Below are positions 20,359 through 28,798 of a stretch of 64,000 nucleotides of DNA, one piece after another. Below the pieces are notes generated by a model, which saw only the letters and a program-made list of their open reading frames with translations, was not told the origin of the DNA and made no database searches. This DNA is from Bacteroidota bacterium (GTDB taxonomy: Bacteria; Bacteroidota; Bacteroidia; Chitinophagales; Chitinophagaceae), in assembly GCA_018267575.1 (NCBI GenBank), contig JAFDYF010000050.1, positions 1 through 64,000 of the forward strand. The letters are read 5' to 3'. Position 1 is the first letter of the stretch, and each line of letters begins with the position of its first letter. A program made the translations under genes and the position numbers.

Positions 20359-21903
20359 TCAGCCTTGTTTGGCTAAAAACTTCTCCCTAATCACATCCTG
20401 CACCGGCACTCCTTTGACCTTGCTCTCCAGCCATGAAATGATATCAAGGTAGGCAAATGCACGGGTTGCAGATGGGTTTTTCTCAAGTCTTTTTAGTTTC
20501 TCCAACAAGAGTTCAAACTCCGGCTTCAATTGTTTTGGCGTAAGATGAAAGGATCGCCGCAGGAATACGAATATCTCCTCTTCTACTACGCCAAGGTTTT
20601 CCATTTTCGACATGAAGCGGTAAACGGATTTTATCAGGTATTCCAACAACTGATAATTTCCCAGTTCGTAGTGTGCAATCAAGTGCAACAGTCGGGAATA
20701 ACATTGCAGGTCTGTGCGCAAATCCACTTTCCAGTTGATAATCTTGTTCAGGTAATCGATGGCAGTATCATAATCGCCGCTACCAAAATAAAGGGAAGCA
20801 ATCTTATAATAAAACACCAGTACCCGGTGCCTATCGATATACAATTGGTACTCCCCCAGTTTTTCCATGATGCCCGGCACCAACTCCAACCCTTCTGTAA
20901 ACGTGCCCTCGATAAAATGTTTGTTGATCCGGGAAATATTGAGATAAATAAAAGTCTGAATCAGATTATTGTCGTTCTGCAGCACGGTTTCCGATTCAGA
21001 AAACAATTCAAAAGCTTTTAAGCTCTCCAAAAATTTGTTATAGTTCTGCAAATCGAAATGGGCACCCAACAAATTATGCAGGCCCTTGATATAATGAGCT
21101 GTCTCTATCTCAATCATGAATTTTTCCTTGTCAAAAAGGTCAACCCATTTCTGTGCATACCGATAGTACAACAAAAAATCCTGCCTAATAAATGCATACC
21201 AGCAATAGCTTTGGTACAGGTATAATTTTTCATAGAACCCTGTATTGCTATCCAACTCCTTGGGCAGGTTCTGTTCAAAAAAAACACGTAATGTTTCTTC
21301 TTCAGCCTTATTCCTGGCATGCCCATTTTTGATATACCAACTATAAAGGCTCAGGGAAAGGTTGGACAAAAGCCCTATTTGTTTTAAACGGTTGCTCGAC
21401 ACCACCACTTCCTGCGCCAGTCGGTCTGCACGGTCCTGCATGCTTCGGGTAATGTGTAGCGCCTCAATCTTTTTTTCAAAAAAAAGTACTTGCAGTAAAA
21501 AGCTGACTTGATTATTGTCATAAGCCATTTCCTTGATCCGATCCAGTGTCTTCAAGCTTTGCAGGTAAAGCCCTTTATTATAAAGTATCCGGGCAAAGTC
21601 GAGTTGCTCATGCAATTGCATATCAATGTTATTATCGTTCCGCATCAATCGCAGGCTCGATAAAATCTGCCGGTACAAACCAGCCTTAATATTGGAAAGC
21701 TGTTGTTTGGAAATTCTCTTGTTCTTCTTAAGCAATAAAGCCTCGTCATAAACCGCCATGCCATCCATCGCATCAAACAATTGGGTGGTTTTCAAGTCCT
21801 CCACAGATGAATTTCTCTTCACATAAAGCTTGAAATTCCTTTTTTCTGACTTTTTCAGCGATTTAACCAATTGGAACAAACTGTCGGATGAGCGGTTGGG
21901 CAT
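20359..21903 (-). CDS. Helical (TPR-like) repeat protein of unknown function
   Basis: The protein has 514 residues and is almost wholly helical, without signal peptide or membrane segments. The N terminus (SSDSLFQLVKSLKKSEKRNFKLYVKR) is basic. From about residue 80 onward repeated pairs of amphipathic helices with A/Y/L spacing resemble TPR or SEL-type solenoids, for example IASLYFGSGDYDTAIDYLNKII. Proteins of this look are common in Bacteroidota and are probably scaffolds. I do not recognise a named family. It lies upstream of rpoC on the same strand with the rpoC promoter box just 3' of its stop. Confidence 0.6.
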   Translation of the reverse strand: MPNRSSDSLFQLVKSLKKSEKRNFKLYVKRNSSVEDLKTTQLFDAMDGMAVYDEALLLKKNKRISKQQLSNIKAGLYRQILSSLRLMRNDNNIDMQLHEQLDFARILYNKGLYLQSLKTLDRIKEMAYDNNQVSFLLQVLFFEKKIEALHITRSMQDRADRLAQEVVVSSNRLKQIGLLSNLSLSLYSWYIKNGHARNKAEEETLRVFFEQNLPKELDSNTGFYEKLYLYQSYCWYAFIRQDFLLYYRYAQKWVDLFDKEKFMIEIETAHYIKGLHNLLGAHFDLQNYNKFLESLKAFELFSESETVLQNDNNLIQTFIYLNISRINKHFIEGTFTEGLELVPGIMEKLGEYQLYIDRHRVLVFYYKIASLYFGSGDYDTAIDYLNKIINWKVDLRTDLQCYSRLLHLIAHYELGNYQLLEYLIKSVYRFMSKMENLGVVEEEIFVFLRRSFHLTPKQLKPEFELLLEKLKRLEKNPSATRAFAYLDIISWLESKVKGVPVQDVIREKFLAKQG

Positions 21904-22016
21904 TGTAATTAAAAATCATTTAAGGCATTAACCAGCAATAGTTTATATAATTTTTATGTTCATTATGCAATGTAAAACCCATATTAATTTGATTCGAAGG
22001 AGCGGACAAACAAAGA

Positions 22017-22024
22017 TATATTCG
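22017..22024 (+). promoter_or_regulatory. -7 promoter box for leuA
   Basis: TATATTCG, one base off the TAnnTTTG consensus, 36 nt upstream of the leuA ATG. A TTCG at 21993-21996 is a weak -33 candidate at a 20-nt spacing. No leader peptide is visible in the ~30-nt leader, unlike the ilv unit. Confidence 0.5.
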
Positions 22025-22060
22025 GGGTCATTTGCTTTATAAACATATTCAAAGGTATTT

Positions 22061-23245
22061 ATGGCTGCAAAAAAAATCGACATTTTCGACACTACGCTTC
22101 GCGATGGCGAACAAGTGCCTGGGTGCAAACTTAACACAAAAGAAAAGATTGAGTTGGCTTTGAAATTGGAAGAACTGGGAGTGGACATACTGGAGGCAGG
22201 TTTCCCAATTTCCAGTCCGGGGGATTTTCACTCTGTTGAAGAAATATCAAAAATCATAAAAAACGCATCGGTATGTGGGCTTTCCCGTGCTGTACAAAAA
22301 GATATAGAAGTAGCAGCGGCCGCTTTAAAATTTGCTAAACGCCCCCGTATCCATACAGGTATCGGCACTTCCGATTTCCATATTAAAAGCAAATTCAACT
22401 CCAATAGGGAGGAAATACTCCAACGTGCAGTCCAGGCTGTAAAATGGGCCAAGAATTTTGTGGATGATGTGGAGTTTTATGCCGAGGATGCTGGAAGGAC
22501 CGACAATGAATACCTCGCTAAAGTAGTTGAAGCTGTGATTGCAGCAGGAGCAACCGTAGTGAATATTCCTGACACCACGGGTTATTGCCTGCCTTACCAA
22601 TACGGTGAAAAAATAGCTTACCTGGTTAACCACGTAAAAAATATTGATAAAGCCACCATTTCATGCCATTGCCATAACGATTTGGGATTGGCTACCGCAA
22701 ACTCGATTGCCGGGATTATTGCGGGAGCGGGTCAAATAGAATGTACCATTAATGGATTGGGTGAAAGAGCCGGTAATACTTCTATGGAAGAATGTGTGAT
22801 GGTGATCAAACAACACAAACATTTGGGTTTCTATACCGATATCAAATCGGAATTATTGAACCCCATGAGCAGACTTGTTTCTGATACCATGCGCATGCCC
22901 GTTCAGCCCAACAAGGCAATTGTAGGTGCAAACGCTTTCTCCCATTCATCTGGGATCCATCAGGATGGCTTTTTGAAAGATTCTCTAACCTATGAGATTA
23001 TTAACCCTGAAGAAGTGGGTGCTGGCGAGTCCAAAATAGTACTGACTGCCAGAAGCGGAAGAAGTGCGCTTGCCTTCCGCCTTCAAAAAATTGGTTACGA
23101 ATTCACCCGAAACGATATTGACGTTTTGTATGAACGCTTTTTGAAAGTAGCCGATACCAAAAAAGAAGTGTTGGAAGAAGATTTGCATGAACTTGCGAAA
23201 AATTTTCAAGCCTCACAGCCAAAAAGCGCATTGAGCTCGATGTAA
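22061..23245 (+). CDS. leuA: 2-isopropylmalate synthase, short form without regulatory domain
   Basis: This 394-residue enzyme condenses acetyl-CoA with 2-oxoisovalerate, the first committed step to leucine. Landmarks: [12 protein letters not shown] near residue 10 (metal-binding Asp and catalytic Arg), [12 protein letters not shown] (metal His pair), GLGERAGN, and [11 protein letters not shown]. The HMGL-like barrel and the first subdomain are present, but the chain stops about 110 residues before a typical LeuA would end. The C-terminal leucine-binding LeuA dimerisation domain is therefore missing. A homocitrate or citramalate synthase cannot be excluded, but leuB and the ilv genes downstream favour LeuA. 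It is the first gene of the branched-chain cluster. Confidence 0.88.
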   Translation: MAAKKIDIFDTTLRDGEQVPGCKLNTKEKIELALKLEELGVDILEAGFPISSPGDFHSVEEISKIIKNASVCGLSRAVQKDIEVAAAALKFAKRPRIHTGIGTSDFHIKSKFNSNREEILQRAVQAVKWAKNFVDDVEFYAEDAGRTDNEYLAKVVEAVIAAGATVVNIPDTTGYCLPYQYGEKIAYLVNHVKNIDKATISCHCHNDLGLATANSIAGIIAGAGQIECTINGLGERAGNTSMEECVMVIKQHKHLGFYTDIKSELLNPMSRLVSDTMRMPVQPNKAIVGANAFSHSSGIHQDGFLKDSLTYEIINPEEVGAGESKIVLTARSGRSALAFRLQKIGYEFTRNDIDVLYERFLKVADTKKEVLEEDLHELAKNFQASQPKSALSSM

Positions 23246-23274
23246 AATTCAACACCTTAAATAGCATATACTAT

Positions 23275-23823
23275 ATGAACTTTAAAAAATTGTTTTTCTC
23301 ATTCATTTTATCAATAACTGTTATGATTTTGAATGCGCAAACCTTCACACTCAGAAGCAAGGATATTGGTGGTCAAGCCACTGACAAACAAGTGTACAAT
23401 GGATTTGGCTGCACAGGCGAAAACCTTTCCCCAGAATTGAATTGGGAAAACCCTCCTGCTGGCACCAAAAGTTTTGCCATCACTATGTACGATCCAGATG
23501 CACCTACTGGCAGTGGGTTTTGGCATTGGGTGGTTTTCGATATCCCCGCCAATATTAGTGAACTGAAAACAGGTGCTGGTAATATTCAAAAAGGATTGAT
23601 GCCTGCTGGCGCCATTCAAAGCAATACCGATTTCGGTCAGCCCGGATATGGTGGACCTTGCCCCCCACAGGGACATGGGTTTCACCAATATCTCATTACC
23701 ATATATGCACTAAAAACCGACAAATTGGGTCTGGATAAAAATGCCACACCTGCTTTTGTTGGTTTTAATCTTTTTTCGAATACCCTTGCAAAAGCCTCGC
23801 TGGTAATGTATTACAAGCGATAA
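23275..23823 (+). CDS. YbhB/YbcL-family (PEBP, Raf kinase inhibitor-like) protein, exported
   Basis: A 182-residue protein with a signal peptide (to about residue 21, ending LNAQ). The PEBP fold signature is clear: CTGENLSPELNWENPPAGTKSFAI, then YDPDAPTGSGFWHWVVFDIP, and GPCPPQGHGFHQYLITIYAL, which form the anion/phospholipid pocket. Bacterial members are small secreted or periplasmic proteins of uncertain role. It starts 29 nt after leuA, so it may be co-transcribed, but there is no metabolic link to leucine synthesis. Confidence 0.9.
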   Translation: MNFKKLFFSFILSITVMILNAQTFTLRSKDIGGQATDKQVYNGFGCTGENLSPELNWENPPAGTKSFAITMYDPDAPTGSGFWHWVVFDIPANISELKTGAGNIQKGLMPAGAIQSNTDFGQPGYGGPCPPQGHGFHQYLITIYALKTDKLGLDKNATPAFVGFNLFSNTLAKASLVMYYKR

Positions 23824-23832
23824 AAATGGCAT

Positions 23833-23865
23833 TATACGCCTACTAAAAATTTAGGCGTATATTTG
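23833..23865 (+). promoter_or_regulatory. Operator palindrome overlapping the toxin-antitoxin promoter
   Basis: Perfect inverted repeat TATACGCCTA (23833-23842) and TAGGCGTATA (23852-23861) with a 9-nt spacer. The right arm overlaps a consensus -7 box TATATTTG (23858-23865). The antitoxin ATG follows at 23881. The layout suits autorepression by the antitoxin or the complex. Confidence 0.65.
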
Positions 23866-23880
23866 AGAAAAGCATTTTTT

Positions 23881-24123
23881 ATGACCACAAAACTGAATCT
23901 TACCATAGAAGAAAAAACGGCAAAGCAAATAAAAGCTTATGCACAAAAAAGGAAAACATCTGTTTCTAAAATAGCGGAGGAACATTTTAATAAACTATTA
24001 AATAATAAGAAAAAGACGGGCAAATCATTTGTAGAAAAATACGGAGGGATTATTAAAAAAGATGTAATTGGAAATATCGAAGAGGCTAGGGATAAATATC
24101 TTAAAGAAAAGTATGGGCTTTAA
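23881..24123 (+). CDS. DUF6364-like antitoxin, ribbon-helix-helix type
   Basis: An 80-residue basic protein. The N terminus TTKLNLTIEEKTAKQIKAYAQKRKTSVSKIAEEHF has the strand-helix-helix pattern of ribbon-helix-helix antitoxins and matches DUF6364-type proteins. The C-terminal half (KSFVEKYGGIIKKDVIGNIEEARDKYLKEKYGL) would wrap the toxin. The frame is open to a TTG at 23863, but that codon lies inside the promoter box, so the ATG at 23881 is chosen. Its stop overlaps the PIN toxin start by 11 nt, indicating translational coupling. The pair lies between leuA and leuB. Confidence 0.8.
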   Translation: MTTKLNLTIEEKTAKQIKAYAQKRKTSVSKIAEEHFNKLLNNKKKTGKSFVEKYGGIIKKDVIGNIEEARDKYLKEKYGL

Positions 24124-24544
24124 AATTTTCCTTGACGTCAACATAATCATAGATTTTCTTGATGAAACAAGGAGTGAAAACCCTTTTGCAATTAATCTTT
24201 TTGAACATATTGAAAACAGAAAAGTACTTGCCTTTTTTTCAGAGTGTGTTGTTAATACCAGTTCTTATTTGCTAAGAAAATCTTTTTCAATTGATACTTT
24301 CAAAGTGATGATGAACGAATTACTTGTTTTGGTCAAGCTATTACCTTGTTCCAATTCGATAATCCAAGAAGCCTATCACAATTCGAAAAACGATTTGGAA
24401 GACGCCGTACTTTATCAAATTGCCTTGGAACATAAAATGGACTATTTTATCACTTCCGATATAAAAGATTTTAAAAAAATAGCACAAGCATCATTGCCCG
24501 TTGTCTCTTCAAAAAAGATGGTTGGGATAATAAACAATGATTAA
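24113..24544 (+). CDS. PIN-domain toxin (VapC-like ribonuclease)
   Basis: The toxin has 143 residues when started at the ATG at 24113. Acidic PIN residues are visible: D8 and D14 in FLDVNIIIDFLDE, the DLEDAVLYQIA acidic patch in the middle, and DYFITSDIKDF near the C terminus. VapC-like toxins cleave tRNA or rRNA and are held off by the partner antitoxin. The start overlaps the antitoxin gene by 11 nt. An upstream in-frame ATG at 24068 is less likely. leuB begins 15 nt downstream, so read-through from the toxin-antitoxin promoter into leuB is possible. Confidence 0.85.
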   Translation: MGFKIFLDVNIIIDFLDETRSENPFAINLFEHIENRKVLAFFSECVVNTSSYLLRKSFSIDTFKVMMNELLVLVKLLPCSNSIIQEAYHNSKNDLEDAVLYQIALEHKMDYFITSDIKDFKKIAQASLPVVSSKKMVGIINND

Positions 24545-24559
24545 AAATATAAAACCAGC

Positions 24560-25675
24560 ATGACCAAAAATATTGTGATTATCGAGGGTGACGGGATAGG
24601 ACCGGAAGTAACTAGGCAGTCCATAAAAATCTTGAACACGATTGCCGACCAATTTGGTCATGAGTTCAATTACCGCTATTGTTTGATGGGGGCTGATGCG
24701 ATTGACAAAACAGGCAACCCTTTGCCCGATGAAACAATCGAAAGCTGTTTGAACTGCGATGGTATTTTATTTGGTGCCATCGGTCATCCCAAATACGACA
24801 ATGACCCAACTGCGAAAGTGAGACCAGAACAAGGTTTGCTGAAGCTGAGAAAATCATTGCAATTGTTTGCCAATATTCGTCCCGTTACCACCTATCCTTC
24901 CTTACACCATCTTTCCCCTCTGAAAACAAAGAATATCGAAGAGGTAGATTTTGTCATATTCCGTGAATTGACAGGGGGAATTTATTTCGGGAAAAAAGAA
25001 ATTGACGAAGCGGGCACTCGTGCATCCGATGACTGTGTCTATACCCGTGAAGAGATTGAACGCATTGCCCATCTTGCATTCAAACAAGCGCAACAAAGAA
25101 GAAAAAAACTCACATTGGTTGACAAAGCCAATGTGTTGGAAACCTCTAGACTTTGGAGGAGGGTGGTAAAAGATATGGCATCCCAATACAGCGATGTGGA
25201 ATTGAATTTTCTTTTTGTGGACAATGCAGCCATGCAAATCATATTGAACCCAAAACAGTTTGATGTGATCCTTACGGAAAACATGTTCGGTGATATCATC
25301 AGCGATGAAGCGAGTGTGATCAGCGGTTCGCTGGGGTTACTACCTTCTGCATCGATTGGGAGCGGTTCTGCATTGTTTGAGCCTATCCATGGTTCTTACC
25401 CACAAGCTGCCGGAAAAGATATTGCCAATCCAATTGGCTCCATATTATCCGCGGCCATGTTGCTCGAACATTTTGGATTAGTTAAAGAAGCCAATTTGGT
25501 AAGAACGGCCGTGAACTGGACATTGGAAAATGGGTTTGTCACAAAAGATATCGACCCGGTCAATTTTTATTTCACTACAACGATTGGTGAGCTCATCAGC
25601 GATTTTGTATCAGACAAAATACCAGTGGATGTGAACAAGGGGAATATTGAATTGAGGAAGTCGACGATAATATAA
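24560..25675 (+). CDS. leuB: 3-isopropylmalate dehydrogenase
   Basis: The 371-residue enzyme oxidises and decarboxylates 3-isopropylmalate to 2-oxoisocaproate with NAD. Family landmarks: IEGDGIGPEV at the N terminus, LRKSLQLFANIRPV with the substrate arginines, RELTGGIYFG, DKANVLETSRLWR, and FVDNAAMQI / ENMFGDIISDE with the metal Asp residues. GSGSALFEPIHGSYPQAAGKDIANP closes the NAD site. The length is normal. It is separated from leuA by the PEBP gene and the toxin-antitoxin pair. leuC and leuD are not nearby. Confidence 0.96.
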   Translation: MTKNIVIIEGDGIGPEVTRQSIKILNTIADQFGHEFNYRYCLMGADAIDKTGNPLPDETIESCLNCDGILFGAIGHPKYDNDPTAKVRPEQGLLKLRKSLQLFANIRPVTTYPSLHHLSPLKTKNIEEVDFVIFRELTGGIYFGKKEIDEAGTRASDDCVYTREEIERIAHLAFKQAQQRRKKLTLVDKANVLETSRLWRRVVKDMASQYSDVELNFLFVDNAAMQIILNPKQFDVILTENMFGDIISDEASVISGSLGLLPSASIGSGSALFEPIHGSYPQAAGKDIANPIGSILSAAMLLEHFGLVKEANLVRTAVNWTLENGFVTKDIDPVNFYFTTTIGELISDFVSDKIPVDVNKGNIELRKSTII

Positions 25676-25756
25676 CCATGATTTTGACCTGATATTAAAA
25701 CTGATTATTCTGAATCAATATCAGGGGAATCTGAGAAATCAGGCCAAAATCAAGGT
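25675..25756. repeat. Nested inverted repeats after leuB
   Basis: Outer arms 25675-25693 and 25738-25756 pair at 17 of 19 positions. Inside are a perfect 8-bp pair (CTGATATT at 25689-25696 with AATATCAG at 25717-25724) and a 5-bp pair within that loop. Outer and inner stems share bases and so compete. The element overlaps the last base of leuB and ends before the ilv promoter. It has no U-tract, so it is not an ordinary terminator. Confidence 0.6.
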
Positions 25757-25763
25757 CAAGTTC

Positions 25764-25794
25764 TTTGTTTATAATTAGGCGGTTCGTATATTCG
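25764..25794 (+). promoter_or_regulatory. Promoter of the ilv operon
   Basis: A textbook Bacteroidota promoter: TTTG at 25764-25767, exactly 19 nt spacing, then TATATTCG at 25787-25794. Transcription should start near 25801, about 11 nt before the leader-peptide ATG. Confidence 0.75.
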
Positions 25795-25811
25795 CACTAC
25801 AACAAATCTTC

Positions 25812-25907
25812 ATGTTGAAAAGCAGTACAAATAATATGATAGTAACAATCGCAATTATTATTGTGGTGGTCACCGTCATTCCTGCACTGTATGGAGGTAG
25901 TTGCTAG
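25812..25907 (+). CDS. ilv operon leader peptide (Ile/Val-rich, 31 codons)
   Basis: A short frame encoding 31 residues. Its core, IVTIAIIIVVVTVIPAL, contains most of its 6 Ile and 5 Val codons; with 2 Leu, 13 of 31 codons are branched-chain. It sits just behind the promoter at 25764-25794 and 29 nt before an intrinsic terminator, upstream of ilvE-ilvD-ilvB-ilvN-ilvC. This matches the E. coli ilvL arrangement. Ribosome stalling on scarce Ile-, Val- or Leu-tRNA would leave GGAGG at 25893-25897 free to pair with CCTCC at 25942-25946, which disrupts the terminator. An internal ATG lies at codon 9. Confidence 0.8.
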   Translation: MLKSSTNNMIVTIAIIIVVVTVIPALYGGSC

Positions 25908-25963
25908 TTTAAAAATAAAATTGAAAATATAAAGCGACCCGCCTCCAAAAAGGCGGGTTTTTT
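25892..25963 (+). promoter_or_regulatory. Transcription attenuator of the ilv operon (antiterminator/terminator switch)
   Basis: Terminator: perfect 8-bp stem ACCCGCCT (25937-25944) with AGGCGGGT (25951-25958), loop CCAAAA, then six T (25958-25963). Antiterminator: TGGAGG (25892-25897), inside the last codons of the leader frame, complements CCTCCA (25942-25947), which includes part of the terminator's left arm. The two pairings exclude each other. A ribosome at the leader stop would cover GGAGG and allow termination; one stalled at the Ile/Val run would not. Confidence 0.78.
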
Positions 25964-26059
25964 GTTGTCTGGACGGGGATTTGGGGGGATTAAATAGATA
26001 ATGCAATAATAAACAAAGATTGAATTTTAGAAATCATACATCGAAAATCGTAAATCAAA

Positions 26060-26959
26060 ATGGCTACATATTATAATGAGAACACGGTTCTTTATCTAAA
26101 TGGGGAGTTTGTGAAAGCTTCTGAAGCGAAAATAGATTTGTATGGACAATCGCTCCATTATGGGTATGCTGTGTTCGAAGGGATTCGGTCATACAAGACC
26201 GTGAATGGCAAAACCAAAATATTCAAGGAAGTAGAACATTTTGAAAGGTTAAAAAAATCAGCGCTTGCATTAAACCTTCCTTATAGCTACAATACCCAAG
26301 AACTGATTGATGCCACCTACCAAGTGTTGGAAAAAAACAATATTCAGGATGCCTATATACGCCCCTTGGTATTTGCACCGGCAAACATGAGTTTTTCGAA
26401 AAACACGGAATCATATATCACCATTGAAGCATGGCAAATGCAACCTTTTCTTGGTGAAAAATTATTGAGGGTAATGACTTCTTCTTTTGAAAGACCCAAT
26501 CCAAAGGGTTTTAAGATAGAAGCTAAGGCAGCAGGCCATTATGTGAATTCTATTTTGGCCAGTCAAGAAGCAAAGGAAAAAGGATATGACGAAGCATTGT
26601 TGAACGATATGAATGGGAATATAGCCGAAGCACCAGGCGCCAATGTGTTTTTTGAAAAAGACGGCAAATTATTCACCCCGGCCACCGGAAATATTTTACC
26701 TGGCATTACCCGTGCCACCGTAATTGAAATATGCAAGGAACTGGATATTCCTGTGGAAGAAAAACAATTCAAGACGGCTGAACTGAAACAAGCGGACGCT
26801 GCATTTTTTTGCGGCACGGCTGCAGAAGTGATTGGATGGGAAAGCTTGGATGGTAGCACATTCAAAAAAAACTGGAACGATTCTTTGGGTAAACTGATAC
26901 AGGATGCGTATAAGGCGAGAGTGATAGAAACCCCTATGCTAAAAGAAGCTCTTATATAG
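26060..26959 (+). CDS. ilvE: Branched-chain amino acid aminotransferase
   Basis: A 299-residue class IV PLP aminotransferase that interconverts Leu, Ile and Val with their oxo acids. K156 in FKIEAKAAGHYVNS is the expected PLP lysine (E. coli IlvE K159). LYGQSLHYGYAVFEGIRSY and LLNDMNGNIAEAPGANVFF are typical IlvE motifs, as is TPATGNILPGITRATVIE. It is the first gene after the attenuator, so its expression should respond to branched-chain amino acid supply. Start ATG at 26060 fits the family N terminus. Confidence 0.95.
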   Translation: MATYYNENTVLYLNGEFVKASEAKIDLYGQSLHYGYAVFEGIRSYKTVNGKTKIFKEVEHFERLKKSALALNLPYSYNTQELIDATYQVLEKNNIQDAYIRPLVFAPANMSFSKNTESYITIEAWQMQPFLGEKLLRVMTSSFERPNPKGFKIEAKAAGHYVNSILASQEAKEKGYDEALLNDMNGNIAEAPGANVFFEKDGKLFTPATGNILPGITRATVIEICKELDIPVEEKQFKTAELKQADAAFFCGTAAEVIGWESLDGSTFKKNWNDSLGKLIQDAYKARVIETPMLKEALI

Positions 26960-27000
26960 TCGTTAGTCGAAAGTCCATAGTAGTAAGACAGTTGAAGTGT

Positions 27001-27037
27001 GCGACGCAACGATGCTGAATAAAGTACCAATGCTCGT
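27001..27037 (+). repeat. Dispersed repeat, copy A (ilvE-ilvD spacer)
   Basis: Core starting GCGACGCAACGATG, then after a variable 10-11 nt TACCAATGCT, shared with copy B at 39306-39343 in the gltB-gltD spacer. The shared words are identical; the link between them differs. It lies between two ilv genes. Confidence 0.6.
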
Positions 27038-27105
27038 AACATAAAATTGTATAAATAACGTAAAAGCATAACCGAAATATCAAACTAAAAAATAAACGGA
27101 AGGAT

Positions 27106-28788
27106 ATGTCTGAACTCAACAAGCATTCGAAAACATTAACGCAGGATGAAACGCAACCCGGTGCGCAAGCCATGTATTATGCCATTGGCTTTAAGGAAGA
27201 GGATTTCAAAAAAGCACAAGTTGGGATAGCGAGTATGGGATGGGATGGCAACCCTTGCAATATGCACTTGAACGATTTGGCCACTACCGTGCGTGATAGC
27301 GTGAATGCCGAAAACTTGGTTGGGCTTCGGTTTTACACCATCGGCGTGAGCGATGGCATCAGTATGGGAACCGACGGTATGCGTTACAGTTTGGTGAGCC
27401 GCGACCTGATTGCAGACAGCATTGAAACAAATGCTGGCGCACAATATTATGATGCCATTATTGCCATACCGGGCTGCGATAAAAACATGCCGGGCTCTAT
27501 CATGGCCATGGGGAGATTAAACCGTCCTTCCATCATGCTCTATGGCGGCACCATTGCACCGGGACATTATAAAGGAGAGGATTTAAATATTGTATCCGCT
27601 TTCGAAGCACTCGGGCAAAAAATTGCAGGCAACTTAAGTGAGGGAGATTTCAAGGGTATCGTAAAAAATTCTTGTCCAGGTGCAGGTGCTTGCGGAGGTA
27701 TGTACACAGCCAACACCATGGCGAGTGCCATTGAAGCATTGGGCATGAGCCTTCCTTTTTCTTCCAGCAATCCCGCATTGAGCGAGGAAAAACAAAAAGA
27801 ATGTACCGCCATTGGCAAAGCCATAAAAAATATTCTGGAAAAAGACATCAAGCCTAAAGACATCATGACCCGTAAGGCATTTGAAAATGCCATCACCGTG
27901 GTAATGGTATTGGGCGGAAGCACCAATGCAGTGCTACATTTGATTGCCATGGCGAAAAGTGTGGGTGTGAAATTATCACAGGACGATTTTCAGGAAATCA
28001 GTAATAAAATTCCTTGGTTGGCTGATTTCAAACCCAGCGGAAAATACCTGATGGAAGATTTGCATCAGCATGGCGGTGTACCTGCAGTCATGAAATATCT
28101 ATTGAGCAAAAATTTATTGCACGGGGATTGCTTGACGGTAACTGGAAAAACAGTTGCCGAAAACTTAAAAGATGCGGCCGATTTGGATTTCACTAAGCAA
28201 GATGTAGTACGTCCTTTGGAAAACCCGATAAAGCCAAAAGGGCACTTGCAGATATTGTATGGCAATCTTGCAGAAGGCGGAAGCGTAGCGAAAATTTCTG
28301 GTAAAGAAGGAGAACGCTTTGAAGGCACCGCCCGTGTGTTTGATGGCGAACATGATTTGATCAAAGGCATTCAATCAGGAAGGGTACATGCTGGTGATGT
28401 AGTGGTAATCAGGAATATTGGGCCTAAAGGCGCACCGGGCATGCCCGAAATGTTGAAACCGACAGGAGCCATTATTGGTGCGGGTTTGGGGAAATCAGTT
28501 GCTTTGATTACCGATGGCAGGTTTAGTGGCGGCACACATGGGTTTGTGGTAGGCCATATCACTCCCGAAGCCGTGGAAGGTGGTCTGATAGGATTGGTGA
28601 ACGATAATGATATAATAGAAATTGATGCCGTAAAAAACACGCTCACCTTAAAAGTAAGCGATGAGGAGATTGCAAAAAGAAGGGCAGCTTGGAAAAAACC
28701 GGCACCCAAAGCAACAAGCGGTGTGCTTTATAAATACGCCAAGTTTGTGAAAACAGCAGCAGAAGGTTGTGTAACAGATGAGGATTAA
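27106..28788 (+). CDS. ilvD: Dihydroxy-acid dehydratase
   Basis: The 560-residue Fe-S enzyme dehydrates 2,3-dihydroxy acids to the 2-oxo acids of the Val/Ile/Leu pathway. Cluster cysteines are visible in GCDKNMPGS and in [24 protein letters not shown], and the early WDGNPCNMH. The C-terminal [24 protein letters not shown] is the family signature. Length and start are normal. It follows ilvE after a 146-nt spacer holding a dispersed repeat. Confidence 0.97.
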   Translation: MSELNKHSKTLTQDETQPGAQAMYYAIGFKEEDFKKAQVGIASMGWDGNPCNMHLNDLATTVRDSVNAENLVGLRFYTIGVSDGISMGTDGMRYSLVSRDLIADSIETNAGAQYYDAIIAIPGCDKNMPGSIMAMGRLNRPSIMLYGGTIAPGHYKGEDLNIVSAFEALGQKIAGNLSEGDFKGIVKNSCPGAGACGGMYTANTMASAIEALGMSLPFSSSNPALSEEKQKECTAIGKAIKNILEKDIKPKDIMTRKAFENAITVVMVLGGSTNAVLHLIAMAKSVGVKLSQDDFQEISNKIPWLADFKPSGKYLMEDLHQHGGVPAVMKYLLSKNLLHGDCLTVTGKTVAENLKDAADLDFTKQDVVRPLENPIKPKGHLQILYGNLAEGGSVAKISGKEGERFEGTARVFDGEHDLIKGIQSGRVHAGDVVVIRNIGPKGAPGMPEMLKPTGAIIGAGLGKSVALITDGRFSGGTHGFVVGHITPEAVEGGLIGLVNDNDIIEIDAVKNTLTLKVSDEEIAKRRAAWKKPAPKATSGVLYKYAKFVKTAAEGCVTDED

Positions 28789-28798
28789 TCAATAAAAA

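Noticed and set aside
21904..22060. A leucine leader peptide before leuA
   Set aside because: The predicted leader is only about 30 nt, with no Leu-rich short frame and no terminator hairpin.
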